Shown in pieces: positions 33,835 through 43,343 of a stretch of DNA of 64,000 bases (the first letter of the stretch is position 1; every line of letters starts with the position of its first letter). Both the position numbers and the translations under genes were made by a program. The stretch comes from Amaricoccus solimangrovi (GTDB lineage: Bacteria > Pseudomonadota > Alphaproteobacteria > Rhodobacterales > Rhodobacteraceae). A model generated the notes under the pieces. It did not search any database and was not told the DNA's origin. It was given only the letters and a program-made list of their open reading frames with translations. The stretch spans positions 361,386-425,385 of the forward strand of contig NZ_VFRP01000002.1 in NCBI RefSeq assembly GCF_006385685.1, given 5' to 3'.

Positions 33835-34708
33835 GCGGGTGACCGTCTACGAGGTCGGGCCGCGCGACGGCCTGCAGAACGAGCCGAGCCTCGTGGCGAC
33901 CGGGGACAAGATCGCGCTGATCGACCTCCTCTCCGACACCGGCCTCACCCGGATCGAGGCGACAAGCTTCGTCTCGCCGAAGTGGGTTCCTCGGATGGCC
34001 GACGCCGCCGCGGTGATGGCCGGCATCCGCCGCGCGCCGGGGGTGCGCTACGCTGCGCTGACGCCGAACCTGAAGGGCTTCGAGGCGGCGAAGGCGGCCG
34101 GGGCGGACGAGGTGGCGATCTTCGCCTCGGCCTCCGAGGGGTTCAGCCGCCAGAACATCAACTGCACCATCGCCGAGAGCCTCGAGCGTTTCGCGCCGGT
34201 CGCGGCCGCGGCGCTCGACGCCGGCCTGCACCTCCGGGGCTATGTCTCCTGCGTCGTCGAATGCCCCTACGAGGGAGCGGTAGCGCCGGAGGCGGTGGCG
34301 TCGGTCACTGACGCGCTGCTCGGCATGGGCTGCTACGAGGTCTCGCTTGGCGACACCATCGGCCGCGGCACGCCGGAGGCTATCGACCGGCTGCTCGCGC
34401 GGCTCACGGCGACGATCGAGCCCGCTCGGCTGGCCGGGCATTTCCACGACACCGACGGCAATGCGCTCGCCAACGTCGAGGTCGCGCTCGGCCACGGGCT
34501 TCGCACCTTCGACAGCGCGATCGGCGGGCTCGGCGGTTGTCCGTACGCACCTGGCGCCAGGGGCAATGTCTCGACCGTGCCGCTCGTCCAGATGCTCGCG
34601 GCGGGCGGCTGGGAGGCGGGGCTCGATCTCACGGCGCTGCGGCGCGCGGAGGCCTTCATGTCCGACCGTGTCGCGACTGCGCCCAAGCTCGTGAGGACCG
34701 CGCCATGA
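33827..34708 (+). CDS. liuE: Hydroxymethylglutaryl-CoA lyase
   Basis: Cleaves 3-hydroxy-3-methylglutaryl-CoA to acetyl-CoA and acetoacetate, the last step of leucine breakdown. 293 aa TIM barrel. Motifs: VYEVGPRDGLQNEP at the N-terminus (metal-binding Asp and catalytic Arg), ATSFVSPKWVPRMADA, FASASEGFSRQNINC, GHFHDTDGNALAN, and GGLGGCPYAPGARGNVST with the catalytic Cys loop. Translationally coupled at both ends (8-base overlap upstream, ATGA downstream). Confidence 0.95.
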   Translation: MSERVTVYEVGPRDGLQNEPSLVATGDKIALIDLLSDTGLTRIEATSFVSPKWVPRMADAAAVMAGIRRAPGVRYAALTPNLKGFEAAKAAGADEVAIFASASEGFSRQNINCTIAESLERFAPVAAAALDAGLHLRGYVSCVVECPYEGAVAPEAVASVTDALLGMGCYEVSLGDTIGRGTPEAIDRLLARLTATIEPARLAGHFHDTDGNALANVEVALGHGLRTFDSAIGGLGGCPYAPGARGNVSTVPLVQMLAAGGWEAGLDLTALRRAEAFMSDRVATAPKLVRTAP

Positions 34709-35463
34709 GCTTCCAGACGATCCTCGTCGAGTCCGACGCGGACGGCATCGCCACCGTCACGCTCAACCGGCCCGGCAAGCACCACGCGATGAGCGCGGAA
34801 ATGATCGGCGAGCTGACCGAGGCCGCCACGATGCTCGGCGGCGACGCCGGCGTGCGCGCGGTCGTGCTCGCCTCCTCGGGTCCGAGCTTCTGCGCCGGAG
34901 GCGATCTCGAGTGGATGCGGACGCAGCAGGCGGCCGACCGCGCCGGCAAGATGGCCGAGGCCGGGCGGCTCTCTGCGATGCTCGCCGCGCTCAACGCGCT
35001 GCCGAAGCCGCTGATCGCCCGGGTGCAGGGCAACGCCTTCGGCGGCGGCATCGGGCTGATCGCGGTCGCCGACGTCGCGATCGCGGCCGAGGGGGTGAAG
35101 CTCGCGCTGACCGAGACCCGGCTTGGTCTGATCCCCGCGACGATCGGCCCGTTCGTCGTCGCCCGCATGGGCCAGGGAATGGCGCGGCAGGTGTTCTTCT
35201 CCGGCAACGCGATCCCGCTCGACTTCGCGTTGCGGGCCGGGCTGCTGCACGAGGTCTGCCCCGCCGACTGCCTGGACGAGCGCGTGCGCCGACAGGCCGA
35301 GGCGGTGCTGAGGACGGCGCCGGGCGCCGTCGCGGCGGCGAAGGCGCTGTGTCTCGGACTCGGCGGCGACGAGGCGGCCGACATCGGGACCTCGATCGCA
35401 GCGCTCGCGGATTGCTGGGAGAGCGACGAGGCACAAGAGCGCATCAGCGCCTTTCTCGGCTGA
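34705..35463 (+). CDS. liuC: Methylglutaconyl-CoA hydratase (enoyl-CoA hydratase family)
   Basis: Crotonase-fold enzyme hydrating 3-methylglutaconyl-CoA to HMG-CoA, between the carboxylase and the lyase steps. 252 aa. Visible: [17 protein letters not shown], the oxyanion-hole segment [35 protein letters not shown], and the [20 protein letters not shown] region with the Glu expected in the active site. Starts by ATGA overlap with liuE. The exact substrate is inferred from the operon. Confidence 0.9.
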   Translation: MSFQTILVESDADGIATVTLNRPGKHHAMSAEMIGELTEAATMLGGDAGVRAVVLASSGPSFCAGGDLEWMRTQQAADRAGKMAEAGRLSAMLAALNALPKPLIARVQGNAFGGGIGLIAVADVAIAAEGVKLALTETRLGLIPATIGPFVVARMGQGMARQVFFSGNAIPLDFALRAGLLHEVCPADCLDERVRRQAEAVLRTAPGAVAAAKALCLGLGGDEAADIGTSIAALADCWESDEAQERISAFLG

Positions 35464-35491
35464 CGACAACGGGAATCACGGGAGGAATTCG

Positions 35492-37180
35492 ATGGACGAC
35501 ATGAGCTACGTTTCGGGCATCTCCGACGTCCCGCTCATCGGCCACACGATCGGCGAGGCGCTCGAACGCGCCGCGCGGACCTGGGGCAACCGGCCGGCTC
35601 TGGTCGTGCCGGCCCAAGGCGTCCGCTGGACCTGGGCGGAGATCCGCGACCGAGCCGATGCCTTCGCCGCCGGACTGCTCGCGCTGGGACTCCGCCGCGG
35701 CGATCGGATCGGCATCTGGTCACTCAACCGCGCGGAATGGACGATCACGCAGTTCGCCGCCGCGAGAGCCGGTCTGGTGCTGGTTACCATCAACCCGGCC
35801 TACCGAATCTCCGAGCTCGAATATGCGCTCAACAAGGTCGGATGCGTGGCGCTGGTCGCGGCGACCCGGTTCAAGAGCAGCGACTACATGGGCATGGTGA
35901 CGACGCTCGCGCCCGAACTCGCCGGCGCGAGGCCGGGCGCGCTCACCGCCGCGCGCCTGCCGCGGCTGCGCACCGTGATCCAGATCGGTGGGCCGCGGCT
36001 TCCCGGCACGGTCGGCTTCGACGAGGTCGCGGGCCTGGGCGGCGAGGCCGAGAGCGCGGCCCTGAGCGCCCTCGCCGGCGAACTGCAATTCGACGACCCG
36101 ATCAACGTCCAGTTCACAAGCGGCACCACCGGCTCGCCGAAGGGCGTGACGCTGACCCACCACAATATCCTCAACAACGGATATTTCGTCGGCCGCGCGC
36201 TCAGGCTTACCGAACAGGACCGGATCTGCGTCCCGGTGCCGCTCTACCACTGCTTCGGCATGGTCATGGGCAACCTCGCCGCCGTTACCCACGGCTGCGC
36301 GATGGTCTATCCCGGGGAGGGTTTCGACCCGCTCGTCACGCTCGAGACGATCCAGGCCGAGCGGTGCACGGCGCTATACGGCGTGCCGGCGATGTTCATC
36401 GCCGAACTCGACCACGCCGAATTCGCGCGCTTCGATCTCTCTTCGCTCAGGACCGGCATCATGGCGGGTTCGCCCTGTCCGATCGAGGTGATGCGAAAAG
36501 TGGTCGATCGCATGCACATGCGGGACGTCACCATCGCCTACGGCATGACCGAGACGAGCCCGGTGAGCTTCCAGAGCGCCACGGACGATCCGCTGGAGCG
36601 CCGCGTCTCCACCGTGGGGCGGGTTCACCCCCACCTCGAGGTCAAGATCGTCGACACCCAGGGCCGCGTCGTGCGTCGCGGCGAGCCCGGAGAGCTCTGC
36701 ACTCGCGGCTATTCCGTCATGCTGGGCTACTGGGGCGACGAGGCGAAGTCAGCCGAAGTGATCGACGCCGCGGGCTGGATGCACACCGGCGATCTCGCGA
36801 GCCTGGACGCCGAAGGCTATTGCAACATCGTCGGACGTATCAAGGACATGGTGATCCGTGGCGGCGAGAACCTTTATCCCCGCGAGATCGAGGAGTTCCT
36901 GTTCACCAACCCGAAGATCCAGACCGTGCAGGTCTTCGGCGTCGCTGACCGGAAGTACGGCGAGGAGCTCTGCGCCTGGATCGTGCTCCGCGACGGCGAG
37001 ACAATGACCGAAGCGGAGGTGCGGGAGTTCTGCCTGGGGCAGATCGCGCACCAGAAGATTCCGCGCTACGTCGAGTTCGTCACCGAGTTCCCGATGACCG
37101 TCACCGGCAAGGTGCAGAAGTTCCTGATGCGCCGGGAAGTTGAGGAGCGGCTCGGCCTCGAGGCCGAGAAGACCGCGTGA
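35492..37180 (+). CDS. AMP-binding acyl-CoA synthetase of the liu operon
   Basis: 562-aa ANL-family ligase. Motifs: [20 protein letters not shown] (phosphate loop), [58 protein letters not shown] and the C-terminal [15 protein letters not shown] with the catalytic Lys. It begins 28 bases after liuC behind GGGAGGAATTC and is last in the operon. Such genes in liu clusters are thought to activate isovalerate or other branched/medium-chain acids, or acetoacetate; the substrate cannot be fixed from sequence. Confidence 0.9.
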   Translation: MDDMSYVSGISDVPLIGHTIGEALERAARTWGNRPALVVPAQGVRWTWAEIRDRADAFAAGLLALGLRRGDRIGIWSLNRAEWTITQFAAARAGLVLVTINPAYRISELEYALNKVGCVALVAATRFKSSDYMGMVTTLAPELAGARPGALTAARLPRLRTVIQIGGPRLPGTVGFDEVAGLGGEAESAALSALAGELQFDDPINVQFTSGTTGSPKGVTLTHHNILNNGYFVGRALRLTEQDRICVPVPLYHCFGMVMGNLAAVTHGCAMVYPGEGFDPLVTLETIQAERCTALYGVPAMFIAELDHAEFARFDLSSLRTGIMAGSPCPIEVMRKVVDRMHMRDVTIAYGMTETSPVSFQSATDDPLERRVSTVGRVHPHLEVKIVDTQGRVVRRGEPGELCTRGYSVMLGYWGDEAKSAEVIDAAGWMHTGDLASLDAEGYCNIVGRIKDMVIRGGENLYPREIEEFLFTNPKIQTVQVFGVADRKYGEELCAWIVLRDGETMTEAEVREFCLGQIAHQKIPRYVEFVTEFPMTVTGKVQKFLMRREVEERLGLEAEKTA

Positions 37181-37395
37181 TGCTCGCCTCCGGGACCCAT
37201 GACACGAAGCGGCCTGGCCGGACGAAGAGGCGATGCTCCATCCCGGGCGCGCCGCGCCGGCGCGTCCGATGAAGACGCACGTTGCTCCCTGTCGCGTGAG
37301 AGGTTCCTCGTGTGCGGGGGTGCCTCAACGATGCGCCGGTCGGGACATCGCCCACCGGTCCGGGGCGCACAGGCAACCTCGCGGGAGGGAAGGCC

Positions 37396-38319
37396 ATGAT
37401 GTGTTTCGAGGAATGGCGGAATTGCATCCTCTCGAACTGCGGGCACTATTACAGTTCTCCGCTGAGGGGCGGGCACGGCGGGATGGGTGATTTCCAGCTG
37501 CGCCGACGGTTCGGCATCGATATCGCCGAGATCGAGTGCCGGATCGACCGCATCGACAGGCAGCGCGAGGGCATCCGTCGGGATGACAACGAGTATCTCT
37601 TTCTGTTGGTGCAAAAATCCGGCGAGACCATCCTTGTGCATGACGGTCATGAAGAGGCGCTGACCGCCGGTGACTGCGTGCTGATGGATTCGACCCGCCC
37701 GGCGGAACTCCGATACGAGGGGCGCGCGGCCTCGTTTACCTCGGTCCATCTGCCACGTGGCCTTTGTCTCGAGGGGCGAACGGCCGCCCCGGTAGCGGGA
37801 CGCCGCGTCGGCAAGTCTCATCCGCTGCGGCCGAGCCTTCTGGCTCTTCTTTCTCCGAGTGATTCCGACGAGAGCGTCGAAATATCGGGGGATTATCTGT
37901 TCGACTTCGTGGCGCTGATGTTCAGGTCCGAAGCGCCGGTCGGCGACGCGACCCGTTTCCGGGACCGCCACGGCCGGTTCCACTACATCCGCGGGATGGT
38001 CGAGCGTCACCTGCGGGACCCGGAATTCTCGATCGAGCAGCTCGCTTCCCTGGTGCACATGTCCCGCCGCCAGGTACAGCGCGACTTCAGCGACAACGGC
38101 ACGTCCTTCACCCGGTTCCTGTCCGACCGGCGGGCAAAGCTGACCGCCAGTCATCTGCGCCGGGCCGCGCAGATGAACGAGCGTCCGGCGATCGCCGAGC
38201 TTGCGTTCCGCGTCGGCTTCAGCGAGCTCTCACACTTCAACCGGGTGTTCCGCGCCAGCTACGGCATGTCGCCGAGCGACTATCACGCGAATTGCGTCGA
38301 GATTGTGTCGGATCGTTGA
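37396..38319 (+). CDS. feaR: AraC-family regulator, FeaR-like
   Basis: 307 aa from ATG 37396 (GGGAGGGAAGG upstream; an adjacent in-frame ATG at 37399). N-terminal sensing domain of the AraC-binding-like-2 type (residues 20-180: RRFGIDIAEIECRIDRIDRQ, FLLVQKSGETILVHDG, VLMDSTRPAELRYEG) and a C-terminal pair of HTH units (DPEFSIEQLASLVHMSRRQV, AIAELAFRVGFSELSHFNRV, ending YGMSPSDYH). The layout fits FeaR, which in enteric bacteria activates aromatic-amine oxidase and phenylacetaldehyde dehydrogenase. Here an aldehyde dehydrogenase and amine dehydrogenase follow directly, supporting the same role. Confidence 0.82.
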   Translation: MMCFEEWRNCILSNCGHYYSSPLRGGHGGMGDFQLRRRFGIDIAEIECRIDRIDRQREGIRRDDNEYLFLLVQKSGETILVHDGHEEALTAGDCVLMDSTRPAELRYEGRAASFTSVHLPRGLCLEGRTAAPVAGRRVGKSHPLRPSLLALLSPSDSDESVEISGDYLFDFVALMFRSEAPVGDATRFRDRHGRFHYIRGMVERHLRDPEFSIEQLASLVHMSRRQVQRDFSDNGTSFTRFLSDRRAKLTASHLRRAAQMNERPAIAELAFRVGFSELSHFNRVFRASYGMSPSDYHANCVEIVSDR

Positions 38320-38336
38320 TCCGACACAATCTTTTT
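38301..38336 (+). terminator. Rho-independent terminator overlapping the feaR stop
   Basis: A perfect 14-bp stem (GATTGTGTCGGATC at 38301-38314, and GATCCGACACAATC at 38318-38331) with a 3-base loop, immediately followed by five T (38332-38336). The stop codon TGA of the regulator (38317-38319) lies in the loop and the start of the second arm, so termination occurs right at the end of the gene, about 100 bases before the aldehyde dehydrogenase start. The palindrome could alternatively act as an operator. Confidence 0.85.
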
Positions 38337-38439
38337 GGCGCGAGTCGCGGGACGGCTGGCGCCGATGTCCGAGAGGGAATCGCGCCCCGCTGCTATGGTT
38401 TCCCAAACGGCCGACCGAACGGCCTTGCCGGAGGAAACC

Positions 38440-39843
38440 ATGGACCACAAGATGCTCATCGACGGGCGGCTGGTGTCGAGCGACCGGATGCTCGACGTCG
38501 TCAATCCCGCGACCGAAACGGTCTTCGCGCGTGTGCCGCATGCGACCGAGGCCCAGCTCGACGAGGCGGTCGCGGCGGCCCGGGCGGCGCAGAAGAAGTG
38601 GGCGGAGCTGTCGATGGCGCAGCGCCGCGAGCGGATCGAGGCGCTCGCGGCCGCGATCGGCGAGAATGCCGACGATCTGGCCCGCACAATCACCCAGGAG
38701 CAGGGCAAGCCCCTGGCCGAGGCGCGCGGCGAGGTCGAATGGGCCCAAGGCTACCTCGCGCACACCGCGACGCTGGAGCTGCCGGACCGGGTGATCCAGG
38801 ACGACGCGCAGTTTCGTATCGAGACGCGCCACAAGCCGCTCGGCGTCGTCGGCGGGATCGTCGCGTGGAATTTCCCGCTGCTGCTCTGCTGCTGGAAGAT
38901 CGGCCCGGCGCTGATGGCTGGCAACGCCATCGTGCTGAAGCCGGCGCCTACCACGCCGGTCTCGGCGCTGAAGCTCGGCGAGCTCTGCGCCCGTGTCTTC
39001 CCGGCCGGGCTGGTGAACATCCTGACCGACGACAACGACCTCGGCCCGAAGATGACCGCGCATCCCGGGGTAGCGAAGATCGGCTTCACCGGCTCCTCGG
39101 AAACCGGCAAGCGGATCGCGGCGGGCGCGGCGGCGACGATGAAGCGCGTCACGCTGGAGATGGGCGGCAACGATCCCGCCATTGTCCTGCCCGACGTCGA
39201 CGTCCGCCGCACGGCCGAGAAGGTCTATGGCGGTGCCTTCCTGAACGCCGGCCAGGTCTGCCTCGCAGTCAAGCGCGCCTATGTGCATGACGAGATCTAT
39301 GACGAGTTCTGCGATGCCCTGGCCGATTTCGCCTCGCAGGCGATCGTCGACGACGGCCTCAAACAGGGCACGACCATCGGTCCGATCCAGAACAAGGCGC
39401 AGTACGAGAAGGTGAAGGGCCACCTCGAGGATGCGCGCAACGACGGCACGATCATCGCCGGCGGCGAGGTGCGCGGCGGCTCGGGATACTTCATCAGCCC
39501 GACCATCGTGCGGGATGTGCGGGACGGCCAGAGGATCGTCGACGAGGAGCAGTTCGGCCCGATCCTGCCCGTCATCCGCTTCACCGAGGTCGACGCGGTG
39601 ATCGACCGCATCAACAGCTCGGACTACGGCCTCGGCGGCTCGGTTCATTCGGCCGATGTGGAGAAGGCGGCCGAAATAGCGGGGCGCATCGAATCCGGCA
39701 CCATCTGGGTCAACCAGCAGCTGAACATCGGTCCCCATATCCCAATGGCTGGTTTCAAGGGCTCGGGACTCGGGGTCGAACAGTCGGTCGAAGGCCTGGC
39801 CGAATACACCCAGATGCAGGTGATCAACATCGCGCGGGGCTGA
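38440..39843 (+). CDS. NAD(P)-dependent aldehyde dehydrogenase
   Basis: 467 aa from ATG 38440 behind GGAGGAAACC. ALDH superfamily: IVAWNFPLLLCCWKIGPALM, LKPAPTTPVSALKLGELCAR, FTGSSETGKRIAAGAA, LEMGGNDPAIVLPD (general-base Glu), and the catalytic Cys in FLNAGQVCLAVKRAYV; C-terminal FKGSGLGVEQSVEGLAEYTQ. It probably oxidises the aldehyde released by the neighbouring amine dehydrogenase to the acid (for example arylacetaldehyde to arylacetate, FeaB role). Separate from feaR by a terminator, so it has its own promoter in the 100-base gap. Confidence 0.9.
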   Translation: MDHKMLIDGRLVSSDRMLDVVNPATETVFARVPHATEAQLDEAVAAARAAQKKWAELSMAQRRERIEALAAAIGENADDLARTITQEQGKPLAEARGEVEWAQGYLAHTATLELPDRVIQDDAQFRIETRHKPLGVVGGIVAWNFPLLLCCWKIGPALMAGNAIVLKPAPTTPVSALKLGELCARVFPAGLVNILTDDNDLGPKMTAHPGVAKIGFTGSSETGKRIAAGAAATMKRVTLEMGGNDPAIVLPDVDVRRTAEKVYGGAFLNAGQVCLAVKRAYVHDEIYDEFCDALADFASQAIVDDGLKQGTTIGPIQNKAQYEKVKGHLEDARNDGTIIAGGEVRGGSGYFISPTIVRDVRDGQRIVDEEQFGPILPVIRFTEVDAVIDRINSSDYGLGGSVHSADVEKAAEIAGRIESGTIWVNQQLNIGPHIPMAGFKGSGLGVEQSVEGLAEYTQMQVINIARG

Positions 39844-40089
39844 TCGCGGCTCGCGTCGGGAAGACGCGGCAAGGTCGGCGGCATTGAAAACCCGAATATC
39901 CGGCCTCGGGTATGGTATAGGGGTTCTTCCCAAGCCGGCTGACCGCCAACGGGAGGGGTGGATTGTGAATGGAATGCCGTCTCGCGCGGTGAAGCGTTCC
40001 GGGGGGGGGCGTGAGGTGGCTCACAGTCAACCGCGCGCCGCGACCCGTTCCCCCCTCCACTTTTTCAACAGGAACCCAGCAGGTTGCCC

Positions 40090-41226
40090 ATGAAACGCCA
40101 GTTCCTCGTCGCCCTTTCGGTCCTCGCCGCCGCGGGGACACCCGCTCTCGCGCAGGATGCCCTCCCGGCCGAGACCCTGACCGTCCAGGAGCGTATCCCG
40201 GCCGGCCCGCATGTCTACGTCATGGACATGGGCATCAACGGGTCGAGCCCGATCTACGTGCTGAACGCCGACGACCTTTCCTTGGTCGGCTCGATCGGCA
40301 CCGGCACGCTGGCCACGATGCACATGAGCGCCGACAAATCGACGCTCTACAGCTCGTCGGTCTACCTCCGCCGCTATACCTACGGGGAGGTCGAGGCGGT
40401 CATCCATGAGTGGGATCCGGAGACGCTGAAGGCGAAGAAGGAGTTCATGGTCTCGCCGAAGCTCGTCCAGGCGCTCAGCCAGCGCGGCATCCTCAACGTC
40501 TCGTCCGACGGGAAGTTCATCCTCGCCCAGAACGCCACGCCCGCGACCTCGGTCACCATCGCCGACGCCGTCGAGGGCAAGGACCTCGGCGAGGTGCCGA
40601 CGCCCGGATGCTGGACGGCCTATCCCTCCGAGACCGGCAACGCCTTCACCATGCTCTGCGGCGACGGCACCCTCGCCAAGTTCACTTACGACGCCACCGG
40701 CAAGACGGCCGCGCCGGCGAAGTCCGACAAGATCTTCGACCCCGACAAGGACCCGCTCTACGGCGACGCGATGCGGATCGACGGCAAGCTGGTCTACGTC
40801 ACCTACGGCGGCACTCTCTATGTGATCGACGACTCGGGCGACAAGCCGGTGCTCGACAAGCAGGTGAAGTTCGCCGAGGAGGGCTGGGCGCCGAGCGGCT
40901 ACAACCTGATGGCTTACTCGAAGCCCGCCCACACCCTGTTCGTCCTGATGCACTCGAATCCCCGCGACGGCTCCCACAAGGCCCCGGCCGAGGAGATCTG
41001 GGCGATCGACACGGCGACGATGAAGGTCGTCGGCCGCTCGCCGGCCCACGGCGAGGCGAGCATCGAGGTGTCGAGTGGCGATCAGCCCGTCCTCTTCGGC
41101 GTCGGCCACGAGGGCAGCGTTCACCGCTACGACGTCAAGTCCGACGGCGGCAAGGTCACCCTGACCGAGACCGCCTCGCGCGAGGGCGCCGCGCTGTTCC
41201 CGACCATCCTCGCCACCGACTTCTGA
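40090..41226 (+). CDS. aauB: Quinoprotein amine dehydrogenase large (beta-propeller) subunit
   Basis: Heavy chain of a periplasmic tryptophan tryptophylquinone (TTQ) amine dehydrogenase. 378 aa with a clear Sec signal peptide (KRQFLVALSVLAAAGTPALAQ) cleaved before DALPAETL. The mature part is a seven-bladed propeller typical of MauB/AauB: VYVMDMGINGSSPIYVLNAD, ATMHMSADKSTLYSSSVYLR, ILNVSSDGKFILAQNATPA, and YNLMAYSKPAHTLFVLMHS. ATG 40090; an ATG two codons upstream (40084) is less likely. Heads a seven-gene operon. Regulator, light chain and ALDH context favour aromatic amines over methylamine. Confidence 0.9.
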   Translation: MKRQFLVALSVLAAAGTPALAQDALPAETLTVQERIPAGPHVYVMDMGINGSSPIYVLNADDLSLVGSIGTGTLATMHMSADKSTLYSSSVYLRRYTYGEVEAVIHEWDPETLKAKKEFMVSPKLVQALSQRGILNVSSDGKFILAQNATPATSVTIADAVEGKDLGEVPTPGCWTAYPSETGNAFTMLCGDGTLAKFTYDATGKTAAPAKSDKIFDPDKDPLYGDAMRIDGKLVYVTYGGTLYVIDDSGDKPVLDKQVKFAEEGWAPSGYNLMAYSKPAHTLFVLMHSNPRDGSHKAPAEEIWAIDTATMKVVGRSPAHGEASIEVSSGDQPVLFGVGHEGSVHRYDVKSDGGKVTLTETASREGAALFPTILATDF

Positions 41227-41227
41227 G

Positions 41228-41758
41228 ATGGCGGACACCGCAACCCTGGCGTCGGTGACGATCACCGCCTTCCTGGTGATCGTCCTCGCCCGCGCCGCCT
41301 GGCACAAGCTCGACCATTTCCCCGAAACGATCGGCTTCGCGCAAGGCTACGGCCTCGTCCCCGAGGCCGCCGCCGCGCCGATCGTCCGCGGCCTGACCGT
41401 GGCCGAGATCGCCACGGTAGGCGCGCTCCTCGTCCCGGCGACCCGCCCCCTCGGCGGGCTCGCAGCCGCGCTGCTCTTCGCCGGATACGGCGGACTGATG
41501 GCGCTGGCGCTCGCGAACGGCCGCGGCCGCATCGAATGCGGCTGCGGCGGCGCCCCGCAGATCGTCTCGGCGCTCACGCTCACCCGCAACGCGGTCCTCG
41601 CGGGGCTTGGCCTCGCCGTCGCCCTTCTGCCGGCCACGACGGTCCCGCCGCTCGGCGCCGCGATCGCCATCGTCGCGGCGCTCGTCCTCGCGGCGCAGTA
41701 CGGCGTCGCCGAGAAGCTCGGCTCCCACCTGCCGCACATCCGGGAGGGCGGACGATGA
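41228..41758 (+). CDS. aauE: MauE/AauE-type membrane protein for amine dehydrogenase maturation
   Basis: 176 aa with four hydrophobic segments (LASVTITAFLVIVLARAA, AEIATVGALLVPA, LGGLAAALLFAGYGGLMALA, LGAAIAIVAALVLAAQYGV). Cys in the periplasm-facing loop RIECGCGGAPQIV fit a DsbB/DoxX-like role in forming the light chain's disulfides together with MauD. Starts one base after the heavy-chain stop and overlaps the next gene by ATGA. The length is typical of MauE. Confidence 0.88.
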   Translation: MADTATLASVTITAFLVIVLARAAWHKLDHFPETIGFAQGYGLVPEAAAAPIVRGLTVAEIATVGALLVPATRPLGGLAAALLFAGYGGLMALALANGRGRIECGCGGAPQIVSALTLTRNAVLAGLGLAVALLPATTVPPLGAAIAIVAALVLAAQYGVAEKLGSHLPHIREGGR

Positions 41759-42342
41759 CGCTCCTCGGCTTCTCGGTCATCGCCCTCTGGGTGATTGTCA
41801 TCCTGCAACTCGGGGTCATCTTCGCCCTTGCCCGCCAGGTGGGCATCCTCTTCGAGCGCGTCTCCCCGGTCGGGGCGATGATGTCCTCGAACGGCCCCGA
41901 CCTCGGCACCGCGGTACCGCGACTCGCGCTCGCCAACCTCAACGGCGCGCCGGTCAGCCTCGGCACCGGTGGCCGGGCTCAGCTCGTTTTCTTTCTCTCG
42001 ACGAGTTGCCCGATCTGCAAGGCGCTGCTCCCCGCGCTCAAATCGATCCGGGGCGACGAGGCGAAATGGCTCGACATCGTCCTCGCCTCAGACGGGCGCG
42101 AGGCGCCGCACCGCCGGCTGATCGAGAGCGAGGGGCTCGGGGGCTTTCCCTACGTCCTTTCTCCCGAGCTCGGCATGAGCTTCAAGGTGGCGAAGCTTCC
42201 CTTCGCCGTCCTGATCGACCCGGGGGGCAAGGTCGTGGCCAAGGGCCTCGTCAACAGCCGCGAGCAGCTCGAGAGCCTGTTCACCGCCTCGGAGACCGGC
42301 ATCCCGTCCTACCAGGCCGCGATCGCTGGCCTCTCCTCGTAA
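41755..42342 (+). CDS. aauD: MauD/AauD thioredoxin-like accessory protein
   Basis: 195 aa. One N-terminal membrane anchor (FSVIALWVIVILQLGVIFAL) followed by a periplasmic thioredoxin fold with the active-site CPIC at residues 85-88 (FFLSTSCPICKALLPALKSI) and the cis-Pro region KLPFAVLIDPGGKVVAKGL. It is needed in known systems for correct disulfides and stability of the Cys-rich light chain. Coupled to aauE; the light chain gene follows after 21 bases. Confidence 0.92.
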   Translation: MTLLGFSVIALWVIVILQLGVIFALARQVGILFERVSPVGAMMSSNGPDLGTAVPRLALANLNGAPVSLGTGGRAQLVFFLSTSCPICKALLPALKSIRGDEAKWLDIVLASDGREAPHRRLIESEGLGGFPYVLSPELGMSFKVAKLPFAVLIDPGGKVVAKGLVNSREQLESLFTASETGIPSYQAAIAGLSS

Positions 42343-42363
42343 CGCACAAGAAGGAAACCGATC

Positions 42364-42894
42364 ATGTCGCGCATCATCGACAGCCTGCTCAAGCGCTTCG
42401 ACAAGGTCGTCGAGGCCAACGTGCGAACCTCCGCGCGGACCTTCGGCCGGCGCTCGTTCCTCGCCACCACCGGCGTCGTCGTCGCCGGGGCCGCGGCGGG
42501 CCTCCCCGTCCTGCCCTTCGACCGCCGCGCAAACGCCGCCGAGCCGGCCGAGGATCTCGCTGATCCCTGCGCCTACTGGCGGCATTGCGCCATCGACGGC
42601 TTCGTCTGTGAGCAGTCGGGAGGCAGCCTCACCGCCTGCCCGCCGGGCAGCGCCGCCTCGTCGGTCGCCTGGGTCGGGACCTGCGCCAACCCCGACGACG
42701 GCAAGAACTACCTGATCAGCTACAACGACTGCTGCGGCAAGCCCGCGGTCCTCGGCGCGACCTTCTGCAACAACAACAAGGGCGAGCGGCCGGGCTACCG
42801 CATGGGACTCTACAACGACGTCAACTGGTGCATGGCCAATCCCGAGAAGGGCTACCACTGCACCGTGTCGATCGTGATGGGTGAAGCGGAATGA
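42364..42894 (+). CDS. aauA: Amine dehydrogenase light chain (TTQ subunit)
   Basis: Catalytic small subunit in which two tryptophans are crosslinked to form TTQ. 176 aa. A twin-arginine-type leader (FGRRSFLATTGVVVAGAAAG) precedes the mature domain DPCAYWRHCAIDGFVCEQSG. The TTQ tryptophans are W103 (SVAWVGTC) and W155 (NDVNWCMAN); NDVNWCMAN is closer to aromatic amine dehydrogenase than to Paracoccus methylamine dehydrogenase as I remember them. Only ten Cys remain in the mature domain (69, 75, 82, 92, 107, 123, 124, 135, 156, 166), where these proteins usually have twelve. The two missing positions (Q84 and T133) fit the loss of one whole disulfide. Overlaps the cytochrome gene by ATGA. Confidence 0.92.
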   Translation: MSRIIDSLLKRFDKVVEANVRTSARTFGRRSFLATTGVVVAGAAAGLPVLPFDRRANAAEPAEDLADPCAYWRHCAIDGFVCEQSGGSLTACPPGSAASSVAWVGTCANPDDGKNYLISYNDCCGKPAVLGATFCNNNKGERPGYRMGLYNDVNWCMANPEKGYHCTVSIVMGEAE

Positions 42895-43337
42895 CCGCCG
42901 TCCGCCTTCCCCTCGCCGCGCTGGCGCTCGTCCTCGCGGGCGGAGCGGCCGGGGCCGCCGACCTCGACGGCGCGGCGCTCTTCGAGCAGCATTGCTCCGC
43001 CTGCCACGCCTCCGGCGGCGTCGGCACGCCTGGCCTCGCGCCACCGCTCGACCGCCCCGAGTTCTGGCAGGCGCTCGGCGACAACGCCCCGAAGTACATC
43101 GCCGGCGTCGTCACCCAGGGCCTCAACATGCCGATCACCGTCCGCGGCGAGATGTATGCCGGGACGATGATGCCGCCGGTGCCCGACACCACCGACGACG
43201 AGCTGGCGGCGATCAGCACCTGGGTGCTCGATACCCTCGGCAAGACGGACAAGACGGTGACGCCCGACGACATCGCCGGCGCCCGCGACGGCGTAAAGAT
43301 GGCCGATGTCAAGGCGCTGCGCCCGGCATCGGAGTAG
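42891..43337 (+). CDS. Periplasmic monoheme cytochrome c
   Basis: 148 aa with a signal peptide (VRLPLAALALVLAGGAAGAA) and one heme site, CSACH at residues 35-39 (EQHCSACHASGGVG). A distal Met ligand is likely in AGTMMPPVPDTTDDELAAI. Class I cytochrome, well placed to accept electrons from the amine dehydrogenase, as the small cytochrome gene (orf-2) does in the Alcaligenes aau cluster. ATGA overlap with the light-chain gene; next gene 6 bases away. Confidence 0.9.
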   Translation: MTAVRLPLAALALVLAGGAAGAADLDGAALFEQHCSACHASGGVGTPGLAPPLDRPEFWQALGDNAPKYIAGVVTQGLNMPITVRGEMYAGTMMPPVPDTTDDELAAISTWVLDTLGKTDKTVTPDDIAGARDGVKMADVKALRPASE

Positions 43338-43343
43338 CGCCGC

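Noticed and set aside
39881..39920. Possible promoter (TTGAAA ... TATGGT) upstream of the amine dehydrogenase operon
   Set aside because: The spacing is 21 bases, too long for a standard promoter; not strong enough to list.
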